DNA from: Caulobacter sp. FWC2
GTDB taxonomy: Bacteria > Pseudomonadota > Alphaproteobacteria > Caulobacterales > Caulobacteraceae
Direction: 5' to 3'
Assembly: GCF_002742625.1 (NCBI RefSeq)
Contig: NZ_PEBF01000002.1
Coordinates: 201,332-265,331, forward strand
Length of the DNA stretch: 64,000 bases
Shown: positions 42,852 to 51,551 of the stretch, one piece after another
Layout of the letters: every line of letters begins with the position of its first letter
How positions within the stretch are numbered: position 1 is the stretch's first letter
The notes under the pieces: model-generated
Told to the model about the DNA's origin: nothing
Databases searched by the model: none
What the model saw: only the letters and a program-made list of their open reading frames with translations
Position numbers and translations under genes: made by a program

Positions 42852-44474
42852 ATGACCAAGACGATCGAGGCAGGATGGCGGACTGGCCCTCGCGACACGC
42901 CGGTCGCCGCTTTGCGCCGCGCCGTCGCCGCGCATCCCGACAAGGTCTTTCTGGACTTCAGTGGCGAAAAGCACACCTACGCCGCGTTCGATCTGGCGAG
43001 CAACCGTTTCGCTCACGAGTTGAAGGCCCTGGGCTTGGCCGCCGGAACGCCGATCGTCTCGATGCTCGACAACAATGTCGACGCGGTCACGACCTGGATC
43101 GCGGCCAACAAGATCTCCGCGATCAGCGTGCCGCTGAACACCGCGCTGGTCGGGCAGTTTTTGCGCCACCAGATCGAGGACGCTGGCGCGCTCCTGCTGG
43201 TCTGCGAGGCGCGCTACCTGCAGCGCGTCCTCGATATCGAGGATCAACTGACAGCGCTAAAGACGGTGTTGGTCCGCGGCGCCTTCGAGCCCGCGCCAGG
43301 TTCGGCCCTGACGATCGTCTCGCTCGACGACCACCGGGGTGGCGACGACAGCGCGTTCGAGGATCTGCCCGATCCCGGAGCGCTCAATGCGCTGATCTAC
43401 ACCTCGGGGACCACGGGCCCCTCCAAGGGGTGCATGATCACCGGCAATCAGATGTGTCACTTCGCGCGCATGCTGACGCGGTCAGCGCCGTTCGGACCGG
43501 ACGACATCTACTGGACGCCCCTGCCGCTGTTCCACATGAACGCCATCGCCACCGGGGTGGTGTCGGTGATGCTGGTCGGGGCGACGATTTCGTTCGCGCC
43601 CAAGTTCTCGGTCTCCGGCTTCTGGCCGGCGATCGAAGCGTCCGGCGCGACCGTTGTCTCTATCCTGGGCTCGCTGGGGACCTTGCTCGCGCGCGCCGAG
43701 GAGCATGAAGCCATGGCGCGCTGCTTTGGCCAGGTCCACACGGTGAAAGGCAATCCTTTTCCCGAAGACATCAAGCAGATCTGGCGCGAGCGCTTTGGCG
43801 CCAAGAAGATCGGATCCAACGTCTATGGTCTGACCGAGGGATTGCTGACCTCGATGCCGGCCGACGGCGCCTACGCGGAAGGCTCGTCTGGCAAGGCCGC
43901 GCCAGAGCTGGACGTGCGCATTTTCGACGACAACGACAACGAAGTGCCCGTCGGCGTGTCCGGCGAGGTTGTGTGCCGTCCGCTGATGCCGGACATCATT
44001 TTCAAGGGTTATTGGCGTCGACCTGAGGACACCCTCAAGGTCATGGGCAACATGTGGTTCCATACCGGCGATATCGGCCGGTTCGACGAGGATGGCTTCT
44101 TCTATTTCGTCGATCGCAAGAAGGACTACCTGCGCCGGCGCGGCGAGAACATCTCCAGCTTCGAGATGGAGACCTCGATCCTGGCCCACCCAGCGATCGA
44201 GCAGGTGGCCGTGCACGCCGTGCCATCGAAGCTCCAGGAGGACGATCTCAAGGTGACCGCCAAGTTGAAGCCGGGCGCCGTCTTGTCGGAGGAGGCGCTC
44301 TGCCGCTGGCTAATCGAACGCGTCCCCTACTACGCGGTGCCGCGCTACATCGAGTTTCGCGCGGAGCTGCCGGTCAATCCGCAGGGGCGGGTGCTGAAAT
44401 TCCAGCTTCGCGACGAGGGCGCGACGCCAAACACCTGGGACATCGAGACCACGGACATCAAGCCAAGCCGATAA
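42852..44474 (+). CDS. AMP-forming acyl-CoA synthetase
   Basis: 540 residues from ATG 42852; a GTG at 42834 is less likely. ANL-superfamily ligase with the P-loop YTSGTTGPSKGCMI near 180, TPLPLFHMNAI, NVYGLTEG, GNMWFHTGDIGRFDEDGFFYFVDRKKDYLRRRGENIS and the C-terminal adenylation lysine in VNPQGRVLKFQLR; each is cited by family role and found in order. It is closest in style to CaiC-like or medium-chain ligases. In this island it would activate a carboxylated ring or side-chain acid to its CoA thioester, like DitJ or IpfF. The 208 bases upstream hold the operator and no gene. Confidence 0.9.
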   Translation: MTKTIEAGWRTGPRDTPVAALRRAVAAHPDKVFLDFSGEKHTYAAFDLASNRFAHELKALGLAAGTPIVSMLDNNVDAVTTWIAANKISAISVPLNTALVGQFLRHQIEDAGALLLVCEARYLQRVLDIEDQLTALKTVLVRGAFEPAPGSALTIVSLDDHRGGDDSAFEDLPDPGALNALIYTSGTTGPSKGCMITGNQMCHFARMLTRSAPFGPDDIYWTPLPLFHMNAIATGVVSVMLVGATISFAPKFSVSGFWPAIEASGATVVSILGSLGTLLARAEEHEAMARCFGQVHTVKGNPFPEDIKQIWRERFGAKKIGSNVYGLTEGLLTSMPADGAYAEGSSGKAAPELDVRIFDDNDNEVPVGVSGEVVCRPLMPDIIFKGYWRRPEDTLKVMGNMWFHTGDIGRFDEDGFFYFVDRKKDYLRRRGENISSFEMETSILAHPAIEQVAVHAVPSKLQEDDLKVTAKLKPGAVLSEEALCRWLIERVPYYAVPRYIEFRAELPVNPQGRVLKFQLRDEGATPNTWDIETTDIKPSR

Positions 44475-44506
44475 CTCGAGGCCAGCCGCGAGGTATTTTA
44501 TCCTGA

Positions 44507-44527
44507 TAGCAGAATTAAATTCTCCCA
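44507..44527. promoter_or_regulatory. Operator-like palindrome upstream of TonB receptor 2
   Basis: TAGCAGAAT, TAA, ATTCTCCCA, the best symmetric core (AGAAT-N3-ATTCT) in the series, extended by TGAT on the left and ATCAG on the right. It is 123 bases before the receptor start. The rest of the 175-base gap is AT-richer than the genes. Confidence 0.6.
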
Positions 44528-44649
44528 TCAGACTAAAGCGATTGACTTAGATGCGGAGCTGAGTTCCCTTCCGCTCATAAGCGATCGTGCGAGTTCGTTG
44601 AAATCGTCCAGATCGCGGCCGCGCATAGCGCGCAAGGGAGGGACGATCC

Positions 44650-46932
44650 ATGACCAATTCCAGCTGGAAATCGGCGCTTTGCGCGGGCGTTTCGCTTGTT
44701 TTCCTGCCCTCGATCGCGAGCGCGCAGGCCGCTCCTCAGGCCGCTCCTCAGGCCGCTCCTCAGGCCGCGCCCACCGGCCTCGAGGAGGTGATCGTCACGG
44801 CCCAGCGCCGGGAGGAGCGCTTGGCGGACGTGCCCGTCGCGGTGACGGCCTTCGGCGCGCGCGAGCTGGAACGGCGCCAGATCGCGGACGTCCGCGCCCT
44901 GACCGAGAACGCGCCGTCGATCACCTTCACGGCCACGCCCTATGGGAACAACGACCTGATCCTGGCGATCCGTGGCGTCGCGCCCGGCGGCGTCCTGCCC
45001 AACGTGGATCAGGCGGTAGGCACCTATGTCGACGGCATCTACTACGCCCGTCCTGAGGGCAGCAATCTGGCCATGGTGGACATCGCCTCGGCCGAGGTCC
45101 TGCGCGGTCCGCAGGGCACGCTGTTTGGCCGCAACACCATCGGTGGGGCGTTGAACATCACGACCAACAAGCCGACCTACGACTTTGGCGGGTCGCTGAA
45201 GCTGGGATACGGCAACTACAACGCCATCTCCGGCACCGGCGTGGTCAATTTGCCGATCATCGCCGACAAGCTGGCGGCGCGACTGGTCTACAGCCACGTC
45301 GAGCACGACGGATACGGCTACAATCCCACGCTCGCGAGCGATGTCGCAGATCAGAACGACGACTATATCCGCGCCAGCCTCCGCGCGGACCTGACCTCCC
45401 GGATGCGGCTTGACGTCAGCTTCGATCACTATGCCGGCGCCAACCATCAGCCGCTGTGGGTGCTCAACGCCTATCAGCCTGGCCTGACGGCCGCGCAATA
45501 TGCGCCCTATGTGGCCGCGCCGAAGTCGCGCACCAGCTACGCGGGCTACAATCCCCTCAACCAGTCCAAGGTCTACGACTGGACCGGCACGCTCACCGCC
45601 GACCTCGGCTTCGCCACCCTCAAGGCGATCTCAGGGTATCGCAACATCGATTTCGAGGGCGCGGCGGACCTGGACGGCACGCCCTTCCCGACCGCTGACG
45701 TCCGCACCTTCGAATTGGACGGCCACCAGGTTTCGCAGGAGCTTCAACTCTATGGGACCACCCTCGCCGACCGGCTGACCTGGACCGCCGGGGCGTACTA
45801 TTTCCGCGAGAAGATCCGCAATTCGCCCATCACCCGCGTGCCCACCGCCATTCAGGACAACACGATCCGACCGACCAATGAATCGGTCAGCCTGTTTGGC
45901 CAGATCGGCCTGGAAGTCCTGCCGCGCCTGCGTCTCACCGCCGGGCTGCGGGCGGTCAAGGACACGCGCAGCATGGTCTATACGCCCGCGCGCTTTGCCG
46001 TCTCGGCGGCCAATTCGACCAATCCCGAACCGCCCGCCTCGGCGGTGACGCCGGCGGCCTGCCCCTTTACGGCCATCGGCCTCAACGCCGCGCCCGGCGG
46101 CTGCCTCTACACGCCGCGCGACATCCACTTCAACACCGTTCCGTTCACGCTCGGCGTCGACTACCGGCTCCCTGGAGATGGTCTGCTGTATGGCAAATTC
46201 TCCAAGGGCTACCGGTCGGGCGGCTTTCAGCAGGCCAGCGGCACGACCGCCGCCTTCTTCACGCCATTCGGCGAAGAGAGCGTGGGAAGCTATGAGGCCG
46301 GCGCCAAGCTCACCTTCTTCGACAAGCGCCTCAGGATCGGCGCGAGCGGCTATTTCTCGACCTTCTCGGGAATTCAGCAGAACGCCATTCTTTCGGCCAG
46401 CCCGGTGATCATCGCCGTGCTGAATTCGGGTAAGGCCGAGATCTATGGCGGCGAGTTCGAGGCGACCGCGCTTGTGGGCCGCCTGCGCCTCAACGCGGCG
46501 CTGGGCTTGATCCATCCGGAATTCACCGACGGGCCCTACAAGGGATCGGCGGTGCCAACCGTGGCCAAGACGACCGTGGCGCTCAGCGCCGACTACCCGG
46601 TCGACCTGTCGGCCGGGCGGTTGGACCTGCATGTCGACTACAATCACCGCTCCGAAGTTTACTTCCTCAACACCGTCACCATCACTGGCGCGGGCCCGGT
46701 TCCCCTGACCGACTTTCAGCGAAATTCCGTTCGTCAGGGCGGCTACGGGCTGTTGAACGCCCAGGCGTCCTTCACGCTGGCGCGGGCGCCGGTCACCGTG
46801 GCCTTCTACGGCAAGAACCTCACCAACGAATATTTCGGCGCGCGCTCGGGATCCTTCGCCGCCAGCAACTTCAACACGGTGGTGATCGGCGCGCCGCGCA
46901 CCTACGGGGCCAGTGTCTCCTACGCCTTCTGA
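44650..46932 (+). CDS. TonB-dependent outer-membrane receptor 2
   Basis: 760 residues. Signal peptide to about residue 25 (SLVFLPSIASAQA), a short (QAAP)4 repeat, TonB box (LEEVIVTAQRR), plug domain with SAEVLRGPQGTLFGRNTIGGALNI, and a beta-barrel ending in Phe (GASVSYAF). The FGRNTIGG plug string is the version common in Sphingomonadales and Caulobacterales receptors for plant-derived compounds. It is followed by FAH gene 2 in 91 bases, like the receptor 1 and FAH 1 arrangement. Confidence 0.9.
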   Translation: MTNSSWKSALCAGVSLVFLPSIASAQAAPQAAPQAAPQAAPTGLEEVIVTAQRREERLADVPVAVTAFGARELERRQIADVRALTENAPSITFTATPYGNNDLILAIRGVAPGGVLPNVDQAVGTYVDGIYYARPEGSNLAMVDIASAEVLRGPQGTLFGRNTIGGALNITTNKPTYDFGGSLKLGYGNYNAISGTGVVNLPIIADKLAARLVYSHVEHDGYGYNPTLASDVADQNDDYIRASLRADLTSRMRLDVSFDHYAGANHQPLWVLNAYQPGLTAAQYAPYVAAPKSRTSYAGYNPLNQSKVYDWTGTLTADLGFATLKAISGYRNIDFEGAADLDGTPFPTADVRTFELDGHQVSQELQLYGTTLADRLTWTAGAYYFREKIRNSPITRVPTAIQDNTIRPTNESVSLFGQIGLEVLPRLRLTAGLRAVKDTRSMVYTPARFAVSAANSTNPEPPASAVTPAACPFTAIGLNAAPGGCLYTPRDIHFNTVPFTLGVDYRLPGDGLLYGKFSKGYRSGGFQQASGTTAAFFTPFGEESVGSYEAGAKLTFFDKRLRIGASGYFSTFSGIQQNAILSASPVIIAVLNSGKAEIYGGEFEATALVGRLRLNAALGLIHPEFTDGPYKGSAVPTVAKTTVALSADYPVDLSAGRLDLHVDYNHRSEVYFLNTVTITGAGPVPLTDFQRNSVRQGGYGLLNAQASFTLARAPVTVAFYGKNLTNEYFGARSGSFAASNFNTVVIGAPRTYGASVSYAF
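44725..44772 (+). repeat. Four 12-bp coding repeats in TonB receptor 2
   Basis: CAGGCCGCTCCT three times, then CAGGCCGCGCCC, encoding (Gln-Ala-Ala-Pro) four times just after the signal peptide. Copy number could vary between strains and change the distance between signal peptide and TonB box. Confidence 0.8.
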
Positions 46933-47023
46933 TAACCGCGCCCGGCTCGCGCCAAACTCTGCGGCGCGGTGATCCGGGCGGACCGCGCTTCCCGGCTCGC
47001 CCGCCGATCGCAAGGAAATCACG

Positions 47024-47914
47024 ATGCGATTGTTGTCCTTTGATCTGAACGGCGCGCCGACCACTGGCGTGCGTCTGGGCGATGAGGTGATCGATCTGGG
47101 CGTCGCCGCGCCGGATTTGCCGCGAGACCTCCGCGGGCTGCTGGCGGCTGGTCCCCAGGCCCTGGCGGCGGCCGAACGCGCCGCCGCCGCCGCGCCCGGC
47201 CACGCCCGTCACCCGCTCGAGCGCGTGCGCCACCTGGTGCCCATCCCTAGACCGGACAAGATCATCGGCCTGGGCAAGACCTACATGAAGCACGTCGCCG
47301 AAATGAACGCCGAGGCGTCGACGTTTCCAGGCATGTTCCTGCGCGCGCCCGATTCCATGGTCGCCCACAACCGGCCTATCTGGCGGCCGGAAGTCTCCGA
47401 CACCCTCGACTACGAGGGCGAACTGATGGTTGTCATTGGCCGGGGCGGGTGGATGATCCCGCGCGAAAGCGCGCTCGAGCACGTCGCCGGCTATGCCTGC
47501 CACAACGACGGCAGCGTCCGCGCCTACAACTACATCCCTTCGGCGGTCACCGCCGGTAAGAACTTCCTCAACACCGGCGGGCTCGGTCCCGAGATCGTCA
47601 CCGCTGACGAGTTGCCGCCAGGCTGCAAGGGCTTGCGGCTCACCACCCACGTCAACGGCGAGCTGCGGCAGAGCGCCGACATCGCCGAAATGCATTGGGA
47701 CGTCGCGCACCTGGTTCACCTGATGTCGACGATCTTCACGCTCTATCCCGGCGACTTGATCGCCACCGGAACGCCTTCCGGCTGCGCGGCGGCGGCGGCC
47801 AGCCCCCAGTGGTTAACGCCGGGCGACGTGGTGCGCGTGGAGATCGAGGGCGTCGGGACGCTGGTCAATCCGATCGTGGACGCGCCCCGGGCAGGGGCGG
47901 GCGACCAAAGCTAG
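47024..47914 (+). CDS. Fumarylacetoacetate hydrolase-family protein 2
   Basis: 296 residues (AAGGA ribosome site). N-terminal FAH-associated domain (about 1-65), then the catalytic fold: KIIGLGKTYMKHVAEM, LDYEGELMVVIGRG (Glu-x-Glu ligands), YACHNDGSVRAYN (Asp ligand), and TLYPGDLIATGTPSGCAAA with PGDVVRVEIEGVG. The order matches 2-oxo-acid hydratase/decarboxylase and acylpyruvase types. It is only distantly like FAH 1. Its stop shares CTAG with the convergent SDR, repeating the FAH 1 arrangement. Confidence 0.86.
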   Translation: MRLLSFDLNGAPTTGVRLGDEVIDLGVAAPDLPRDLRGLLAAGPQALAAAERAAAAAPGHARHPLERVRHLVPIPRPDKIIGLGKTYMKHVAEMNAEASTFPGMFLRAPDSMVAHNRPIWRPEVSDTLDYEGELMVVIGRGGWMIPRESALEHVAGYACHNDGSVRAYNYIPSAVTAGKNFLNTGGLGPEIVTADELPPGCKGLRLTTHVNGELRQSADIAEMHWDVAHLVHLMSTIFTLYPGDLIATGTPSGCAAAAASPQWLTPGDVVRVEIEGVGTLVNPIVDAPRAGAGDQS

Positions 47915-48702
47915 CGCACCATCATCAGACCGCCATCCACCGCCAGGGTCTGGCCGGTGATGAAGCGCGAGGCGTCGCTGGCCAGGAAGACCAGCACCGG
48001 CGCCATGTCCGCGTCCGGGTCGCCGAGCCGACCGCCCAGCGGGATCATCATGGCCATGCCCCGGTCGTGGGCCTCGAGCTGCTCGGGCGACATGCCCGCG
48101 CGGGTCGTGTCGTACATCGGCGTCCACATGCCGGGCGCGACCGCGTTGACCGAGACGCCGTAGCGTCCCCACTCCTGGGCGATCGTGCGCGTCCAGGCCA
48201 GGACCGCGCCCTTCGACGCGGCGTAGTGTGCGCAGCCGCGCAGGCCCATGGCGCCGGCCGCGGACGCGAAATTGACGATACGGCCGCCGCGCGCCTTGAG
48301 GTGGGGGAAGGCGGCTTGGTTGGCGATCATCGTGCCCTTGGCGTTGACACCAACCACCAGGTCCCACTCCTCGTCGGTGATCGCCTCCGCGGGCGTGTAG
48401 CGCTGGACCCCCGCGACGTGGATCAGGACATCAAGGCCGCCCATCTCTTCGACGGCCCGATTGATGGCCGCCGTCGCCGAGGTGCGCGAGGACACGTCAC
48501 ACAGATCGAAGGTCAGCCGCCCAGCGTCCCTGACCTCAGGCGCGCCGGCCGCGGCGACCGAAACATCCAGACCGCAGACTCTCGCGCCGGCCGCGGTCAA
48601 CGCCCTGGCGGCGCTGGCCCCGATGCCGCGCGCCGCGCCCGTGACGATGATCTTCTTTCCCGAAAGGGTGGCTGTGTCTGTCATGCCGGTCTCGTCTGTC
48701 AT
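47911..48702 (-). CDS. Short-chain dehydrogenase/reductase
   Basis: 263 residues; ATG 48684 is an alternative start after a small duplicated ATGACAGAC. Classical SDR: VTGAARGIG, IHVAGVQRY, catalytic Ser and Tyr/Lys in NFASAAGAMGLRGCAHYAASKGA, ending RFITGQTLAVDGGLMMV. It is divergent from TonB receptor 3 across a 217-base gap holding an operator-like site, so it may share that control. Confidence 0.87.
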   Translation of the reverse strand: MTDETGMTDTATLSGKKIIVTGAARGIGASAARALTAAGARVCGLDVSVAAAGAPEVRDAGRLTFDLCDVSSRTSATAAINRAVEEMGGLDVLIHVAGVQRYTPAEAITDEEWDLVVGVNAKGTMIANQAAFPHLKARGGRIVNFASAAGAMGLRGCAHYAASKGAVLAWTRTIAQEWGRYGVSVNAVAPGMWTPMYDTTRAGMSPEQLEAHDRGMAMMIPLGGRLGDPDADMAPVLVFLASDASRFITGQTLAVDGGLMMVR

Positions 48703-48804
48703 CCGTATGCGGGGAGGTGGGGGCTTTGATGGGCGCTTGATGAGGCTTGGCCGCCCATGTGGCGAGCGCGCGACTGATCGTCGCGTTTTGGAATGATCTT
48801 CTTA

Positions 48805-48849
48805 TCTCAGATTTTTATTCTTGCGACAGATTTCCAATTCTGTTTAGTT
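48805..48849 (+). promoter_or_regulatory. Operator-like site and candidate promoter of TonB receptor 3
   Basis: TCTCAGATT, TTT, ATTCTTGCG at 48805-48825 (7/9 and 5/9). It is followed by TTGCGA (48821-48826), 17 bases and TTAGTT (48844-48849). The half-site ends seven bases before the -35 box. The block CAGATTTTT...TTCTTGCGA is almost the same as in front of TonB receptor 1. Confidence 0.5.
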
Positions 48850-48919
48850 TGACTGTAAATATGGCGCTCGCTGGCGGCCATAAAAATGCGGGGCGCTAGA
48901 CCCCCGAGGGGAGGTTTCG

Positions 48920-51379
48920 ATGCCATTCAGGACCAATCAACCTGTGTCCAAATTTCTGTGGCGCGGAAGCGCGCTGGGCCTGCTGGCCTGCACGGCGCTG
49001 ACGGCGCCTGCGTTCGCCCAGAGCGCCGCGCCTCAAGCCTCGCCCCAGTCGGACCAGCTGGAAGAAGTCGTCGTCACCGCCCGCCGGCAGGAGGAAAATC
49101 TCCAGAGCACGCCGGTCGCGGTCACCGCGATCGGGGCCGCCGCGCTGGAGCGCGCCCAGGTGGCCGACGTCACCGATCTCCAACGCACAACGCCCAGCCT
49201 CTCGATCGCCACCGGCGCGCCTTCCGCGTCGGGTTTCGCCTTCGTGGCTATGCGCGGCCAAGGCAACCTGCAGGCCCTGGTCTCCAACGACCCGGCCGTC
49301 GCCATCTATGTCGATGGCGTCTACATTCCGCGGCCCTCCCAAGGGCTCACCGACCTGCTCGACCTGCAGCGCGTCGAAGTCCTGCGCGGGCCGCAGGGGA
49401 CGCTGTTTGGCCGCAACACCATCGGCGGCGCGGTCAACATCCTGTCCGCTGACCCGACCAGTCAATACAGCGGCCTGGTGAAGATCGAAGCGGGCAACTA
49501 CGGTCAGTACGGCGCCAGCCTCGTGCTTAATGGCGGCCTGACCGACAAGATCTCCGGCCGACTGGTCGCCAACACCAAGAGCCGCGACGGGTACGGCCAG
49601 GACATTCCGCTGGGCCGCGACATCTGGGCCCAGGACAGCGATTTCGTTCGCGCCAAGCTCAAATACGAAGACGGTTCGGTTCGCCTGATCCTGTCGGGCG
49701 ACTATAATAAGATCAAGGACAACGGCCAGTTCACCGCCCTGCATGCCTATGCGCCGGAGCTGTTTGGGCCCACCGGCTCGTTCGGGCCGTTCGGTCTGGC
49801 TTCGACCTTGAACGCCTCCCTGCACAATCGCGGCTTCTACGACAGTTACGCGACGGGCTTCTTCGTCCCGACGAGCAATCCCAACTTCGCCAGCCTGCCG
49901 GCCAATGTCCGGGCCATGTACTCGATGCCGCTGGGCAATCGCCTGGAGGCCTATGGCTTTGGCCTCAACGGTTCGGTGGACCTGGGCGGCGTGACCCTGA
50001 AGTCGATCACTGGCTATCGCTTCAGCGATACCGACGGCGTCGTCGACACTGACGGCACGCCCGCCCCGATCCTGACGACCTGGGCCGGCTACAGCTCCAA
50101 GCAATGGTCGCAGGAACTCCAGATCAACGGGGGCGTCGGCGAGAAGTTCACCTACATCGCGGGCGGCTATTTCTCCGATGAGAAGGGCCAGGAATTCAGC
50201 CGGTCGCAGAACTTCGGCTTCCTGCCGTATTCGGCCACCACCCGTCCCTATGCCGGCCTGGCCGGGCAAAACCTCGCCGACGTGCACAATCGCTCGGTCG
50301 GCGTCTTCGGTCAGGGCTACTATCAGCTGACCGAGGCCGTCCGGCTCGCGGGCGGGCTTCGCTGGACCTGGGACGATCGCGACACCAAGCTGTATAATTA
50401 TTCCACTTGGGGCGTCGCCACGACGTGCAACCTGCCCAACCCGGATGTCGCGGGCGTATGCGCCCAGACCCAGAAGACCAGCTTCGACTATCCCGCTTGG
50501 ACATTCGGCATCGACTGGCAGGTCAATGACGATGTGTTCGCCTATGTGCAGACGCGGCGGGCGTCCAAGTCTGGCGGCTGGAACACGCGCGCCGGCGGCC
50601 TTCCGGCCTTCCGGCCCGAGACCACGCGGGACGTCGAAGCGGGCCTAAAGGCCACATGGTTGGAAAACCGCCTGCGCACGAACATCGCCGTCTTCCACTC
50701 CTGGCAGTCGGACGTTCAGCGCAACGCCGCGGCGCTGACGCCGGCTGGGGCCAGCACCCAATTCATCGTCAACGCCGGCGACGCCCGGGTCTATGGCGTG
50801 GAGCTGGAAGGCGCCTACCGTCCTTGGACGGGCATGGAGCTGACCAGCAGCCTCAGCCTGATGAACGGCAAGTATAAGAGCGGATCGTTCATCGAGCAGC
50901 AGTCCGTGCCGGGCGCGTCCTTGACGGGCTGCAAGGCCGCGGGCGCCTCGTCGATCTGCCCGGTGGACCGGAGCGGCGAGGAATTGCCGCAGCTTCCCAA
51001 GGTTCAATTCAACCTGGGCGCCACCCAGACCCTGCCCACCTCGTTCGGGCGCGTGTCGCTGCACGCCGACTACGCCTATCTGGGCAAGCAGTTCTATAAT
51101 CCGGTCACGCCGGCCGCCCAGCAATCGGCCACGACCCAGGGCATCTATGCGACGGCGAACGTCCTGACCCGCACGCCAGGCTATGGTCTGCTGAACGCCC
51201 GCTTTACCGTCGAATTCGACGCTCACAACATCGAACTGGCCATCTACGGGAAGAACCTGACCAAGAAGGAATACAACGTCCGCCAGTTCGCCGACGTCTA
51301 TGCCGCGGGTCTTGGCTTTGCGACGGACTTCATCGGCGAGCCGCGAACCTACGGAGCCTCCCTCACCAAGCGTTTCTAA
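48920..51379 (+). CDS. TonB-dependent outer-membrane receptor 3
   Basis: 819 residues. Signal peptide (LGLLACTALTAPAFAQ, cleavage near 34), TonB box (LEEVVVTARRQEE), plug with VEVLRGPQGTLFGRNTIGGAVNIL, barrel with EVERY-other-strand aromatic pattern, and a final Phe (TYGASLTKRF). Same plug class as receptor 2 but longer. It stands alone and ends at a strong terminator. With receptors 1 and 2 it gives three uptake routes, perhaps for related molecules; no TonB or ExbBD genes are in the window. Confidence 0.9.
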   Translation: MPFRTNQPVSKFLWRGSALGLLACTALTAPAFAQSAAPQASPQSDQLEEVVVTARRQEENLQSTPVAVTAIGAAALERAQVADVTDLQRTTPSLSIATGAPSASGFAFVAMRGQGNLQALVSNDPAVAIYVDGVYIPRPSQGLTDLLDLQRVEVLRGPQGTLFGRNTIGGAVNILSADPTSQYSGLVKIEAGNYGQYGASLVLNGGLTDKISGRLVANTKSRDGYGQDIPLGRDIWAQDSDFVRAKLKYEDGSVRLILSGDYNKIKDNGQFTALHAYAPELFGPTGSFGPFGLASTLNASLHNRGFYDSYATGFFVPTSNPNFASLPANVRAMYSMPLGNRLEAYGFGLNGSVDLGGVTLKSITGYRFSDTDGVVDTDGTPAPILTTWAGYSSKQWSQELQINGGVGEKFTYIAGGYFSDEKGQEFSRSQNFGFLPYSATTRPYAGLAGQNLADVHNRSVGVFGQGYYQLTEAVRLAGGLRWTWDDRDTKLYNYSTWGVATTCNLPNPDVAGVCAQTQKTSFDYPAWTFGIDWQVNDDVFAYVQTRRASKSGGWNTRAGGLPAFRPETTRDVEAGLKATWLENRLRTNIAVFHSWQSDVQRNAAALTPAGASTQFIVNAGDARVYGVELEGAYRPWTGMELTSSLSLMNGKYKSGSFIEQQSVPGASLTGCKAAGASSICPVDRSGEELPQLPKVQFNLGATQTLPTSFGRVSLHADYAYLGKQFYNPVTPAAQQSATTQGIYATANVLTRTPGYGLLNARFTVEFDAHNIELAIYGKNLTKKEYNVRQFADVYAAGLGFATDFIGEPRTYGASLTKRF

Positions 51380-51406
51380 TCCCGCAGTTCCGCTCGGGGC
51401 TGACTG

Positions 51407-51439
51407 GCCGTCGACCGCTTAACGGTCGGCGGCTTTTTT
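51407..51439 (+). terminator. Hairpin terminator after TonB receptor 3
   Basis: An 11-bp stem GCCGTCGACCG with CGGTCGGCGGC (one T-G pair), 5-base loop, followed by TTTTTT. A clear intrinsic terminator 27 bases after the stop. Confidence 0.85.
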
Positions 51440-51478
51440 CATAAGCAATGTTCGGCCGAAAAGAGTTTCGCCGACGCC

Positions 51479-51509
51479 AAAAGGGCCCCCATCGCGCGAT
51501 GGGGGCCCT
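51479..51509 (-). terminator. Hairpin terminator after the P450 gene
   Basis: A perfect 28-bp palindrome (51482-51509; half AGGGCCCCCATCGC), followed on the - strand by TTTT. It lies 43 bases beyond the P450 stop. With the preceding + strand terminator it insulates the two convergent genes. Confidence 0.75.
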
Positions 51510-51551
51510 GCGCTTCGCGCCGCGGCGCAGCGGGAAATGGGGTGCGAGCGC

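Noticed and set aside
42852..44474. Carnitine/crotonobetaine-CoA ligase (caiC) naming
   Set aside because: Similarity in style only; no other cai genes are present and the catabolic context suggests a ring or side-chain acid.
44725..44772. CRISPR or regulatory repeat array
   Set aside because: The 12-bp repeats are contiguous, in frame and encode QAAP in a low-complexity linker of a receptor.
51407..51551. A small gene between the receptor and the P450
   Set aside because: The stretch is accounted for by two back-to-back terminator hairpins; open frames there have no start signal.
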